Shown: positions 49,128 to 60,905 of the stretch, piece by piece
Layout of the letters: each line of letters opens with the position of its first letter
How positions within the stretch are numbered: position 1 is the first letter of the stretch
Assembly: GCA_964017065.1 (NCBI GenBank)
Contig: OZ024788.1
Coordinates: 11,780,776 to 11,844,775, forward strand
DNA length: 64,000 nt
DNA from: Haliclona indistincta
Taxonomy: Eukaryota; Porifera; Demospongiae; Haplosclerida; Chalinidae
Reading direction: 5' to 3'
Position numbers and translations under genes: made by a program
Notes under the pieces: generated by a model
Seen by the model: the letters and a program-made list of their open reading frames with translations, nothing else
What the model was told of the DNA's origin: nothing
Databases searched by the model: none

Positions 49128-49178
<51 letters not shown>

Positions 49179-51590
49179 CAGTAACTCACCTATTGGTTCT
49201 GCGTTGTGTGTCTACACGTTCGGCTCTAACGCTAACGATCTTGAGCGAGTGTTCCAAGGCAAGTATCTGGAGCAAACTGGTCTGGGACAGTTCAGTGAAC
49301 AGTCGAACAATGACTACCCTCACTTGGTAGTTGGTACGGCAAAAATATGTACTGTAAGGGTAGAAAATTTATATATTTTAGTGTAAACATTTTTGTGGTT
49401 TACACAAATTTTAAACTGTAGTCTACAAATTTTTGTATGCAATTTCTGTTTACGGTTATATCATTCCTCATTGATTTGAGTATAATTAATGCATTAGTTC
49501 TATATTGTGATGGTTTCTTTTCCTCCTATAGTGTCAAAATGGTCGTGCATACACCGAGGCTCGTCGAGTAGTGCTGATGAAAGAAGTAGCTGTACAGCCA
49601 CAGGCTCAGCCCTTGCTCACAATGGACGGGTTCCTGTTCCAGCGCATTGTGGTTGACGAGGTACAAGCTCTTGATGGGAAGATCTATGAAGTGCTCTTTA
49701 TACTCGCCTCATCAAGTGGTAAGTCAATCCATCGAAAGCTGCGTGAAACCTTAATTTTAATTTTATTGCGATGCAAAAAATTCCCTATCTTAATCTTAGT
49801 TTAGGAACGTATCTATAAGGGTACTTAGATTTTAACCTGTAAGCAAACAGTAACCATTATAGACAGGTTCCACTAGTTGAACTGTTACATCCGACTGCAG
49901 TAGATACAGTTCATTTTAGTGACTTAGGTCTCTAGCTAGCTGACATTTTGTGTACAAATAATGTTTGATACTATGATAATGCGTGCTTTCTCTCTCTTTC
50001 TGCTCGGAATCGGTGCCACATTTGTTGAAGGTTACTAATGTTCCCAGCCGCGGCGGAAAATCACCAGAGGACAACACTCACGTCAGTCAGACCATTCCTC
50101 TGCTGAGAGACGGTCATGGTAGTGAGGAGGGACAGGCCCCAGGAACCATGGAGCTGTTCAGGTGTGAAAATGAAGTGATTATCTATCTCGGCACTAACGA
50201 GGGAGTGTACCGAGTGCCTGCTTACAACTGCCATAACTACACTAACTGCCAGTGAGTAGCAGACAGACAGACACTGCGACACACCTATAGACAGACAGAT
50301 ACTCACTCACCTTAAAACTCAACTAAAATTACTTTCCTCTCTCTCTCTCTAGTGATTGTGTTGGTGCTCGTGATCCGTACTGTGCATTCGATACCATGAC
50401 GAAGACTTGTGTTTCCTCATCTTCCATGTCCTCTTTTCTGGTACAAGATGTTGTCAATGGTAGTGCTGCCGTTTGTGTCTCTGGTAAGTATAAATTCTGA
50501 CCTTTTCTTTTACGTCAAATCGTCAATAATTCTTTTTGTAATCAGTTTTTCGTTTTTGTCTACGTTTTTGCTAGAGTTTACTGTTATCATGGTTCTTTTC
50601 CTTTTGTACAGACCCTGTCACTCCCTCTCCATCCTCTGTGGAGTCACAAACTGCTACTACATCGCTCACTAACGGCAGGTCCACAAACAATGTTCAATCA
50701 ACCACTGCTATCATTACCAGACCAACAGGTTAGTAGCTAACGCACACATGCATGCAGAGTTCAGCGAGATTATTTGTATCATAGATAATACATGAATATT
50801 TTCTTGGTACAAAATAAATTTTTGAACAAGCCTGACGCATGCAGACTTGTAATGATTATTCGACCATAGCAACCAAATGCGGAAAAGCTGCTTTTGTAGT
50901 ATCTTGATATTGTAGTGATTGTACTACTGTAGTACTTTTATTGCTTGATTTATTTATGTTCACTCTCCTCTCTCCAGTTGTCGTGACTGAACCTGTTAGC
51001 ACTCAATCTCCTGATTCTCCTGACTTCATATGGCCGATTGTCGCTGGTGTCGGTGGACTAGTTGTCGGTATCTTCTTGTGTGTTGTTTGCTCTGATACGC
51101 AATAGGCATAACTTCATTTGGAGTCCTCGTAATCGCCGTGGAAACTATGCCGTATCCTATGAAAACGGCAAAGAGCCTCACAGCAATGGAGCAGCAGAGA
51201 AGGGTGATAGCTGGTTGAACAACTCTGAATACTCCAAGCCAGCTAATCGTCCCTTGACTCCTCCCCTCACCAAGCTCAACCCAACCTCCACACCCTCACT
51301 ACACAGGGTCACCGACTCACCTGTGCTCACCAAGTACCATAAAGAAAGAGGTCACTCTCGCTCACAGAGCTCCGGGGGAATTACCCTATCACCACCTACA
51401 ACAATCACACTGATGCTAATCTCAAAACCACAGTAGTGGTTGAAGAAAAGGTCACAAACAGAGATAGAGAACGATTCGGCCACAGCATGGTGAGCCGGCA
51501 AGTATCCAAGGAGTACCCCATGATTACACCACGCTATACAACAGTGGAGTACCATGCACGCTCAGGGTCACTGGACTTTGACCGAAATAA
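48181..51590 (+). pseudogene. semaphorin pseudogene, exons 9-16 only
   Basis: Exon equivalents: 48181-48341, 48931-49012, 49182-49326, 49532-49718, 50008-50251, 50353-50483, 50612-50728 and 50978-51590. Introns are kept, so this is a DNA duplication and not a retrocopy. Breaks: exon 9 has a 2-base insertion (AATATGACC) and has lost about 45 bases including its donor; the exon 13 acceptor is CGG instead of CAG (50005-50007); exon 16 lost 5 bases within the membrane-helix codons near 51075, 2 further bases near 51380 (a G and an A), and one A at its end. Exons 1-8, with the signal peptide, are absent. Exons 10, 11, 12, 14 and 15 are still open, so the copy is young. Confidence 0.9.
49130..49177 (+). 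repeat. (CT)n at the duplicated intron 10 acceptor
   Basis: A pure CT run where the parent has an interrupted CT/CCCT/GT tract. Confidence 0.9.
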
Positions 51591-52274
51591 CTACCCTAAA
51601 TTAGCAACCAATCATCAAGGGCCATCACTACAGACTCAACTTTGTGTTTTAACAAGCGACCGACAAACTAACTAGACTGACTGACTTATATATTTGACAG
51701 CAACTATAGACAATATCAACAATCTTATTTCAAGTAACCAACCTACGACATTCATTGACACTTCAGAAAGTGTTACATTTAGCCCAATCTATAACAAATC
51801 TTGCTTTTACCATCTGCTCAAACACATGTATACTCATCAGTTATTTTTATCTCATTCTGTGATTGGCAGTTAGTTCATGTTTGTTGATTTGTGTCACATT
51901 CATCATAAGTATTATCATGCATCTGATCTAATGATCATTTTTTGTTTTGTTTTAGTGTTTGTGCACTCAATCTGTGTTGTATTTATGATGATAATAATTC
52001 AGATTTCGTCATGAACCAGCAAACATCACGTTACGTGTTACTGTTGACATGGTGATTCAGCGATCACAGCCTATGCATATGTAGGTCATGATTTGTCAAC
52101 TTGATAATTAAACAGCTGGCCGCTATAATGTTTTGCTCTATAGCTATGTGCCCATAAGTCAAGCTGGGAGAGGATTTGTTACTATACTGATAAAGTGATC
52201 ATGGATCAAGTATATCTCTGCCTCAGCTTGCATGACTCAAATTCACACACAGTGTACAGATTAATTGCTACTAT

Positions 52275-52546
52275 ACAAGTAATAAAAACATTTTAACCAA
52301 AATGCAAGAGATTTAGGGTTGGTACATTTATCGAAAAAGTATGGAAACAAGATTTTGGATTGTAACAATAGCACTTGCAATGCTACCTCCCTATTAAATT
52401 AACCACAACTATCGAAAGCAGTTAATTTAGGGAGGTAGCATTGCAAGTGCTATTTTTACAATCCAAAATCTTGTTTCCATACTTTTTCGATAAATGTACC
52501 AACCCTAAATCTCTTGCATTTTGGTTAAAATGTTTTTATTACTTGT
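52275..52546. repeat. 272-base near-perfect palindrome
   Basis: Arms of about 127 bases, starting ACAAGTAATAAAAACATTTT and ending with its complement, around a loop of about 17 bases (CACAACTATCGAAAGCA). Only one or two mismatches are seen. It is absent from the parental locus. Confidence 0.9.
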
Positions 52547-53472
52547 TTCTTTTCTTTTTTTATTAATGACTTTTAGTTGGCACTTATGCTAAGTAATACA
52601 GTGTAAAGAGCTAGAACGAGCAGTCTGCACTCGATCGACTCTGCACAGCATGCAATGATGCACCACGCACCATGCAACATTAGCTTACAAGCCTGAACAG
52701 ACAAATCTAATGTAACAGTGAATATTTGCTCGTACAGACTGCTGTGAACACTGCTAGTGGCAGCAGCACTCGCGTTCTAAGCAATTTGTACTAAGGTGCG
52801 CTTGTATTAGAATAATTTCATACACGGGCGTGCGCGAGTAGGCGTAACCTAGTAACGGAGTTCAAACAGAATGATTGAATGGAGTCTGTTATGGACCAAA
52901 ATTCGCTGTTTTCCTGAAAATACTCGCTTCTGCTAGTGTTTTAGGCTTAAATAGATATCAGGTGCACTGCTCACAACGACTAGTGTAGTTTCTGTGTAGT
53001 TTTTGTCTTGAATAGCTCACTAGCCACGGCGCTAGACTCGCTGAAGAATAAGAAAGAAAGAAAGAAGGAAAGAAGAAGATGAACAAACGGGTGACCACGT
53101 GAACTCTGGTTTACCACCTTAGACCTGGTTTCTTTTGCTTCTGAAGGTCTCTTTATAATCGCACAAATCGTGCAAAGAGCTTCAGAACGTTAGATTAGCT
53201 TGAAACGCCCGTACAGCGAAGATATGGCAGTGCCGTATGGTGCCTCCAGTACGAGACGCCATCTTGTCATGCCCATAGCAACTAGCCTTATAGTCTTTAT
53301 TAGTAGACTCATTGTAAGCGCTTACCTCTTAGGATAGCCCCTAGGTAGTTAAAATACCCCTGATGTCGTCAACAGCCAAGATATACGTGAATTATTGCGT
53401 TTAGCCTAAGTGTAGCCGCCATCTTGTTTTCCGCTCAACCCTAAATATGCCACGTCTACCGCGTGGCATAAT
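52547..53472. other. rest of the insertion in the duplication, no gene
   Basis: Not present in the parental 3' flank. A purine-rich run lies at 53045-53085. No coding sequence or terminal repeat was found. Its origin is unknown. Confidence 0.5.
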
Positions 53473-53982
53473 AGTTGCTCATGCAAGGTGCATTTCTGTT
53501 TTCGTGCTGTCAACAGTGAATGTGTAAGTTGTGTCATCATTTGATGTGCCTGCATGCAGAACATCATCAGCACTTAATGAGTGGTGCCCAATTATGCGTT
53601 TACATGTATAACTTCCAAAAATTATCAAAAAGCGACAGTGCATAATACTGAACTTCTGGCCTCTACCAACAAGCACCACAAAAGGAAGGCGTTGCTGCAT
53701 GGTTAACAAGAAAGGTGCGAAATTTATTTTTACCCAACGTCACAACGTTCTAACAGTAAATTTGACCATGGAAAACCATTGTGTATTTTTAAAAAGTTTT
53801 GCATAATTTTTTTTACGATATAAAAACAAATAATTACATGAAATGAACCTGTGAAATTGAAACCAGTGAATGATTGATAAGTGACAAAATAACATCAAAA
53901 TTGATGTAGACAACAAAAACAGCTGCATATTTATGCCGAGGTGTGGGCGGAGCCACGAGGCATACAGTAGTCTGTTCGTTTG

Positions 53983-54441
53983 GGGTGTATGGAAAAGAAG
54001 GAAACGGAAAACTGAAACGGACGGCGGAAACGGACGACGGGAAATGGGCGTGGTCTCGCACTCAAGACTAGACCCCAAAAACTAAACCCAAGACCCTTCG
54101 CCTAACAGCGCCCAGTATGGACCTAACGGCGCCGGTATGGACCTAACGGCGCCAGTATGGACCTAACGGCGCCAGTATGGACCTAACGGCGCCAGTATGG
54201 ACCTAACGGCGCCCAGTACTATTATGGCATGTTAGGCGAATACTCAGGGCGCTGTTAGGTCCATACTGGCGCCGTTAGGTCCATACTGGCGCCGTTAGGT
54301 CCATACTGGGCGCTGTTAGGCGAAGGTTTTTAGGGTCTTGGGTTTAGTTTTTGGGGTCATGAGTGCGAGACCACGCCCATTTTCTGTCGTCCGTTTCCGC
54401 CGTCCGTTTCAGTTTTCCGTTTCCTTCTTTTCCATACACCC
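53983..54441. mobile_element. Mutator-like foldback MITE with 9-base target duplication
   Basis: 459 bases; inverted ends GGGTGTATGGAAAAGAAGG. GTTCGTTTG occurs on both sides (53974-53982 and 54442-54450). The core has CTAAACCCAAGACC, CTTCGCCTAACAGCGCCCAG and tandem GGACCTAACGGCGCCAGTAT units, inverted near 54225. It shares its core with the 2249-2874 element, but its outer arms differ. Confidence 0.85.
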
Positions 54442-54444
54442 GTT

Positions 54445-54449
<5 letters not shown>

Positions 54450-54502
<53 letters not shown>
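54450..54502 (+). repeat. (GT)n microsatellite
   Basis: About 26 GT units directly after the MITE target duplication. Confidence 0.95.
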
Positions 54503-54505
<3 letters not shown>

Positions 54506-54966
54506 GCAATGCGTATCTCAGCAACCGCTTGCTACTAAGCGCTGAAACTTGCAATACAGGTAGATCTCGATAGTTTATGAAAATCAAATTTGACAGATTT
54601 GCTATTAAAGCCTTTGTTTTGAAGTTATGGCGTGATTTGCTAACCTAAACAGCCGTCTTGAGCGCTCGGGCCTACTTCATAGACAAAACTGTCTACAGAT
54701 GGCTACAGTGCAACTTGAAGGCTTGATCTGTGATAGTACAGCTCGCGCGACTCCATTGGCAGCAGTGAAACTAGCGAGCGAAAGCTTGTTTGAGTTCACT
54801 TAGCTGCTCGACAGGTGAGCCGGAGCGAGCAGAGCAGTTACAGTCACGCCCAGCTACATTATTCTGTTTGGCTTCAATACAACTATTGTACAACAGCTTG
54901 TACAGTTGCTGGATAGCTGCCACTAGCCTGCGCTTCCATAGAACTGTTGCTATGATCTGCTGCTTG

Positions 54967-54999
<33 letters not shown>

Positions 55000-55480
55000 T
55001 AGCTGCTACTAGCCTGTGCTTCCATAGCACTGTTGCTATGATCTGCTGCTGCTGCTGGATATAGAGATGTTACTAGATGACTGGGATGAATGGATCATCA
55101 ACACCTAACTGACTAACTAGAATGACTCAATGAGTGTATTAACACCTAACCAACGAACTAGAATGTGTAGACAATAATTTTTTCAAAAATTTTTAATGTC
55201 AGATCAAAATACGTCAATGGCAGAACATAACTGAATATGTTCAGACACTATGTCTGAGCACCTAAAATTTTTATTTCGTGCTCTGTCAACGAAAATCCAG
55301 AATACCCCGAACACACACCGGGCACTGGGCATGTTTATTCAAGGAGTGGTGCGATTATTAGAATTCTTATGACCGTGTTTCCTGATCTTACAGGAGGCCC
55401 TTTGTGATTGTGTGTCTTACAGCTCGGCGTCACCATCAATGGTTTGCTCTTATGCTGAGCGATTACGCTAATACCTATTA
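54503..55480. other. repeat-rich spacer with CTG triplets
   Basis: A (CTG/TGC)10 run lies at about 54965-54999. A block GCTTCCATAG.ACTGTTGCTA followed by TGATCTGCTGCT is repeated at 54938 and 55018. The ACTCCATTGGCAGCAGTGAA stretch near 54745 resembles 12935 and 13460. No gene. Confidence 0.5.
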
Positions 55481-55499
55481 ATTTATCTACACAGAATAA

Positions 55500-56290
55500 A
55501 GTTTCACTTATCCATGATGGCTTAGAAGAAGGATTTAATGCTGAAGAAAGGTGACCATTCTATTGTGGTATGATCACACTTGCTGATTTTATTATTTCAG
55601 CTCTCTCAGTACACACAACAAGTCAGTGAAAGATACCATTGTGAGTGAAGTGACAACACTGCCGGATTTGAAGTACTCAGAAGAATAATGTAAAAAGTAA
55701 GCAACTGTATGGCTAAAAATAAGTAATAACTTTCTGTAGTTGCTGTGCGAAGAAAGTATGAGGGACTGAGGAGAATGTGGAAAAAGAGGACCATCATGAG
55801 ATTATGTCTCAGAGAGCAAAGAAGAAGAAATGGGCTACACGCTTGCAAAGGGTACGTCTTAGCTGTACATGGATGTCTATCATTAATTCTATCGTATAGA
55901 AGTTTGATTACCGTGCTATATCAGTGCTAGATTCCGAGAAGAGGTACTGGAAGGAGCTGACTGTTGAGTACATGAGTGATGAATCAGACAATGAAAATGA
56001 CTCTAATAGGTTCATTGTACACCCACTTACTTGGCGTTCTGAAAGTTAGTATTGTTTTAATTAAACATGACCTGTTTATTATGTATGCAGAATTAATGCA
56101 ATTTCTGGAAAGACTCGATGAGCACCATGAAGCCAAGTTGAAGAAGGACAATGTTTTAATGGCAAGGAAGGTTCGTCATCTTGGAGAGGTAGCTCACAGA
56201 CCCCGACCAACAAATGACGCCGAAATAGACCATCAAGCAATCAGTAGCGGCAGGTCAGAATCCAGTGCTAATCTACTCAGTCATTGTTTG
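55500..56290 (+). pseudogene. transposon-type open frame in short exons
   Basis: Candidate exons with GT-AG borders lie at about 55595-55690, 55742-55851, 55900-56039 and 56088-56254. The third and fourth give an acidic MSDESDNENDSNRF block followed by VHPLTWRS, and then FLERLDEHHEAKLKKDN..ARKVRHLGE. In my recollection this order of motifs occurs in repeated, uncharacterised proteins of sponge and cnidarian genomes. The first exon ends in a stop-like TAA, so the copy is probably degraded. It faces the minus-strand frame at 56.7-57.5 kb. Confidence 0.45.
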
Positions 56291-56754
56291 TAAATCTCTT
56301 ATAATTATAGACAGAGAAGTTCTAGCAGAGGTACATGTACAACCTATCACAATGGAGGATTAGAAAACTTGGTACATACCTGTGTCTTATCTGATAGGTC
56401 AATAGAAGTTGAACACTGATCACTTAGCACTAAACACTGAATATGTTTATGGTTTGTTGTAATAATACATTTAAAAAATTTTGCCTTCAAAAAAGGATTA
56501 GCATGCATGGTAGTGGACAGACTCGGAACACCTCTAGTGAACAAGAAGTGGTCCAATAATAGTGCTGGTGATCAATTAGTGAACAAAAGAATACCAAGGA
56601 TGTACTGGCAGTGTACAAGTTGCGCATGTGACATGACCTTGATTGTACACTAGTTAGAACACTTGGTTCATTTCCTGGTTGTGGACTATTGTTGCATGCA
56701 GAGTGTCCAAGCTTGATGGAAACCTGTTGGGCACTCGAGCGGGCAAACTAGTGT

Positions 56755-57476
56755 ACAAACCGGGCACTGACATCTGACAAGCTGTGAATTAACAGACGAA
56801 TGTGATCGAACCCAAGCAAGTGCCATCTCTCTGTACTCTTCATCATCGACAATGACATACCGCTCATACCTCCCACGTCCATATTCACTAAATTCTCCAC
56901 CATTCCCGATAAAATCTCGTCGCCACAATCGAATTGTTTTATCACTAACACCAAGAACCTTGCCAACTTCCATAGCTGCAGCAGTCTTTAGCATGTCAAA
57001 TCTGACAGTGTACTGTAGATATCATACAACATCATGGCCAAAGTCTTCCTGTCATCTCTGTCCAAACTAAACATCCAATCATCATAAACACTCTGGATCT
57101 GTGAAGGCTCACTAAAGGAATCAGCTGTTACATCAAGATCTTCACTCGTGTCCGATTCACTGCTGGCAGTGCTAGAGTTAGATTCTTCCTGTACTGCTGA
57201 TGGCCCGGGAAGCTGCAGGCTTTCGTCCAAGTTTATTGAACAATGAGAAGACTCCCTTGAGCTCGGCCTGGTATCGCTGGTATCGCTGGTGTCACTAGAG
57301 CTAGCTACATGTACTGCATCTAGAGTAGAGAATTTCACTTGGCGCATCTGTTCTGCTTGATCCCACATCGAGCGCTTTCGCTTGCGTGATAGCTTGAAGA
57401 CTGTTGCCATTTGATAGAAAACTTCGAATGACCTGAACTCTAGCGCCAGACGATGATAACAGGCGGTAACAGCCAT
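56755..57476 (-). pseudogene. N-terminal part of a transposase-type gene with helix-turn-helix
   Basis: 57476 to about 57020 encodes a Ser/Asp/Thr-rich region after a WDQAEQMRQVKF block. The next frame, about 57020 to 56790, has a helix-turn-helix-like stretch (AAMEVGKVLGVSDKTIRLWR) and FSEYGRGRY..MALAWVRSHSSV. A 1-2 base frameshift near 57015-57030 separates them. The similarity I recognise ends at the SHSSV segment, and the DDE catalytic part expected next is missing. Likely a truncated DNA transposon of a family common in lower animals. Confidence 0.5.
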
Positions 57477-57639
57477 TATGGACCAGTGCTAACTAGCCAC
57501 ACGATTATCACCTTGCCTCATTAATAAACATGCAGATGGGGCAGATCAAAGGAAGACCTGCAATCTGATTGGTCAGAATGTTAATTCCTCTTTCATCATA
57601 TATAATATTCTTATCTAACTTTGAAAAATAAGATAACCA

Positions 57640-57870
57640 TAGTACTAGCTATCAATCTACACTATTGATATCAGCTTTAAACATATTTTGACATTTTGGA
57701 ACTTTATGATGTCTTGCACTGTACATGGTCGTAAACTTTGAAACGCCAGGAAAGAACAGTGCTAGTTTGAAACAGCTAGCGTACTGCATGTTGTAGAAAA
57801 TCGCAAGACAAACTGTCAGTTTAGAGGAAGTCAAATTGTCGTCAAATTAATTTAGTAATTAAAGGGCTAA
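57640..57870 (-). repeat. dispersed repeat ending in AGGGGTTAAAGGGTTAA (copy 3, partial, reversed)
   Basis: Reverse-complement match to the left part of 47300-47855, with GCTAGCGTACTGCATGTTGT and GGTCGTAAACTTTG blocks. Confidence 0.7.
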
Positions 57871-58099
57871 CCAAGTACGATCACGGGTTCTTGTGAAAAA
57901 CAAAATGTCCGGAATTAGGGGCCGTCCTAAATTAGTTCCATGGCCAAAGTCCATTGAACTAATGATTGCATGATTGCATATACCTAAAATCAAAAGCCAG
58001 CCGTGGCCCCGCCTAGGCACACCGCCTTCACCATATTTGGCTATTTGCCAACTGATCAATCTGTGGTGAAGACGGAAGAAATAATTGACTTGTAGAGCT

Positions 58100-58127
58100 A
58101 TGGCTGACGCTACTGTTGAGCAAGAAA
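58100..58127 (+). CDS. possible first exon of a gene running out of the window
   Basis: ATG followed by eight codons (MADATVEQE) and a GTAAGC donor, leaving one base. An exon at 63142-63188 (after CTCAG, ending before GTGAGT) continues in phase with TGTERSTPEQFVKSSE. The 5 kb intron would be full of repeats. No family can be named from 25 residues. Confidence 0.3.
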
Positions 58128-58267
58128 GTAAGCTATTGTTGTTATTCTACGTGTCACTAAGCCGTGGCGGAAAAATCTGATCGTAACAGTTGAATAGCCG
58201 GGATGCGCACCTAGTTTTGTTATTTGTCCAGCTACTGCTTTGATTTAGCATGAACTCAGCGGTTTGC

Positions 58268-58397
58268 TTTTCGTGTACGTGTGAAGAGGTTAGGGCCGAA
58301 TTAAGAAAAGAAGCACCAACTTATTTCTACAGTGAAGGGAAATAACTTGGCGCTTCTTTCTTAATTCGGCCAAAACCTCTTTACACGTACACGGACA
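58268..58397. repeat. inverted repeat of about 130 bases
   Basis: CGTGTACGTGTGAAGAGGTT and CGAATTAAGAAA..GAAGC on the left are mirrored by GCTTCTTTCTTAATTCGGCC and ACCTCTTTACACGTACACG on the right. Confidence 0.8.
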
Positions 58398-58524
58398 GCA
58401 ATTACTACACGTCTTCGCGAATGTATCTCACTTTATGTATGAGCAAACTTACTTCGTACAATAAGCCTTTCCCAATAACGGGCAATGGAATGTAATTAAG
58501 CGTTAATAATTGCCAAAACTATTA

Positions 58525-59156
58525 CTTAAGGGTGCACGCAACTAGCAACAGTGCGGCTGCTATGAATATAATTATTGTGTGGTTGCTAATTGCTGACATA
58601 GCAACTGTTTACACGACAAACCACAGCCAATAGCAAATGTATACTCAGCTAGCATTCCAATGGCGCTGCCCTAGCCAACACGCATTTTGGCATTAAACTT
58701 CGCCAACGCACGCTGGATCTAGACGTCCTTTAGCTCTACGCAATCGCCAGCACGTGGGCTATACCGTAACAGAACGATTTTTCTAAATAAACGCCACACT
58801 GCCGAGAAAAACGGGAAAATCCATGCTGCTCGAAGGGCAACGGTGCTTTCTAGGCGCGCTAGCGAAAAAATCGCTCTGTTACTAGATTGTAGCTTTGTTG
58901 AAACTTGCATTTCTGGAATCTTGAGCTCATTCAAGTCTTCACTGGTGAGTTTTATGAATAAACACGTCGATCGTGGACCGCGTCTCTCCGTTTTCTTGCG
59001 AGCAAGCTAGCCCGTTAAATTTCATGATACGACTAGCTATCCAGAAGCACTTGCTATACTGCTAATATCGCTCTGTCTGCTGCTTTAGTTTTCCAGAAAC
59101 ACTGACCATAGCAACGCGCAGCGCCGTGAATATTAATTAGTTGCGTGCACCTTAAG
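58525..59156. mobile_element. possible MITE with CTTAAGG(G)TGCACGCAACT ends
   Basis: CTTAAGGGTGCACGCAACT at the left faces AGTTGCGTGCACCTTAAGG at the right. The interior 58545-58760 is the reverse of the repeat at 34935-35130. No TSD was confirmed. Confidence 0.5.
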
Positions 59157-60261
59157 GTGGCGGGTTACCAGAATTAATGATATTCATGACTTTTGCAAGT
59201 AGCTTTATTTTCCTAGCCATGGGTATTCGTGCAGACAAAGTCGCTGCGTGCAGTTTGCTTGCCTATCGATAGGCATCGAATATAGCAAATTTCAGCAATG
59301 CAGAGTTAGCCATCGAGGAGCTACGAGCTCGCCCTGTGAAGACTAAGCACGATCAATTGTAAACACTCTTTCTTTAGTTTTGCGAAAGGCACGAAGCTAA
59401 AACTGCTCGAGCATGCTCACCTGCAATCTGTGCTGGTATCTATGTGATGTTTTCGCCGAGCGCTGCTCGTACGCGATAGAGTAAGCCACCTATATTCGGC
59501 CGCCATCTATTATCGGACACTCAAACGTACACTTGCAAATACGCTACACAGATCAAACTTGACCGACGTATAGACACACACTTCCTCTGCCTGCATTGCA
59601 AATTTGAAGCTCATAACTGCTTCTTTGTCTACTGTGGAGACGAAGAAAGCGGGTAGCCGAAAAAATGTATTATCGGCAAAAGTAATCAATTTTCGGACAC
59701 CAGTCCTAGGGACTGACAGACAAATAGGGCGGGATTGCAAGTCAGTACTGCAAACACCTTCATCCATCAGCATTACAACGAGCTACAATTGAAAACCTCT
59801 CGTCTTGCCGTCCGGGTAATATTCTTTTCCAAAGACCCCGGGGTCGAGCAATCTATGTTCGGTAACTCATGATATTTTTTCAGTGCAATTATTTTGTGCA
59901 CAAAGAAAACACGATTACGATACAGAAACACGTTGGTTGAGTAGAGCTATCTCCTGTCTATCACAAACACCAAAATTCAGTAACCCTACGTTCGTCTCTT
60001 GATCGCGCAAGCTGCAAACAGCCAAAGTATTGGGCCTGGCTTCCAAGGAGTAATCCAGTGGTTGTAAAACAACAAGTAAACCGAGCACTGCAGAAGTTAA
60101 ATTTGATTCTAAGCCTCTTTGTCTGCACTCTCAAAGTAGTTTAGCGCTGATCAGTGACTGCACTAGTGGTAGATATGGACAATGCTTGCTGATTTGAGGA
60201 CTTCACTATAAAATTACTAGTGCACTGTAGCTTATAATGATATTCGCAATGCGTGGATGAA
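59157..60261. other. no gene; bounded by GGTGGCGGGTTACC inverted repeats
   Basis: GGTGGCGGGTTACC near 59157 and its complement near 60263 bound about 1.1 kb. Inside are ATTATCGGAC words like those at 39.5 kb. Whether this is one element is unclear. Confidence 0.3.
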
Positions 60262-60370
60262 CGGTAACCCGCCACTCTAAGTGGCGGGTTACCGTTCGAC
60301 ACTTAGAGTGGCGAACTGTTCGCCACATACTGTTCGCCACATACTGTTCGCCACTTACCGTTCGCCACTT
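60262..60370 (+). repeat. hairpin and tandem TGTTCGCCAC units
   Basis: CGGTAACCCGCCAC / GTGGCGGGTTACCG forms a hairpin at 60262-60294, followed by four RC(C/T)GTTCGCCAC(A/T)TA units. Confidence 0.85.
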
Positions 60371-60399
60371 ATGTTTTACTGAATTTTTTGTTGAAAATT

Positions 60400-60905
60400 T
60401 GACTTTTTGTAAACTGGCAGTTTCTCTTGCAATTTTTTACAACATACAGTATGCTAGCTGTCCCAAACTAGTACCTTTTCTCCTGGTAATGTCAAAATTT
60501 ACGACTGTGTACTAAACTCATTGTTTGCCACTCCCACTTCGGGACTCAAGCCAGTTGAGTGTTGCGACATCGTCACTTTTCAACAATTGGACTGATACAA
60601 AAACCTGGTGATGTCCAGGTGAGCAAACAGCTCAGTTTAGACCATATTCTATGCCAAAGTATGTATTTCCGGGCACCCTGAAGCGCTAAAAATGCCAAAT
60701 GCGGCGAAAGGCTCTCCTTTTTCGAATCACGGGTAAACGGTGGGACACCCTTCTCCCATACTGTAAGTTTTTGTTGGGAAGAAGCCGAAAAACAGTGTTT
60801 TCTCAGGTAAAGTCATCTTTTGCAAATGGACTTAGTTTGACCTTTCTAAAGCACTTTTCACATTTTTATGACGTCTAAAGTAGATAGAGTCAATTGTGAC
60901 ACCTA
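60400..60905 (+). repeat. dispersed repeat ending in AGGGGTTAAAGGGTTAA family (copy 4)
   Basis: It matches 47300-47855 through TATTCTATGCCAAAGTATG, TTTCCGGGCACC and ATGACGTCTA.AGTAG.T. The 3' end differs after AATTGTGAC. Confidence 0.75.

Larger units (their letters stand above)
48181..53934 (+). repeat. segmental duplication of 29861-34545
   Basis: Similarity starts one base into semaphorin exon 9 and runs through the 3' flank to about 53934, in direct orientation about 18 kb away. It is interrupted by an insertion at about 52275-53472. Similarity stops just before the MITE at 53983. Confidence 0.85.

Noticed and set aside
48181..51590. Second working semaphorin gene
   Set aside because: No exons 1-8, lost donor and acceptor, and several frameshifts including one in the membrane-helix codons.
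59604..59792. Overlapping open frames near 59.5-59.8 kb
   Set aside because: No domain or splice evidence; they overlap a dispersed repeat with ATTATCGGAC words.
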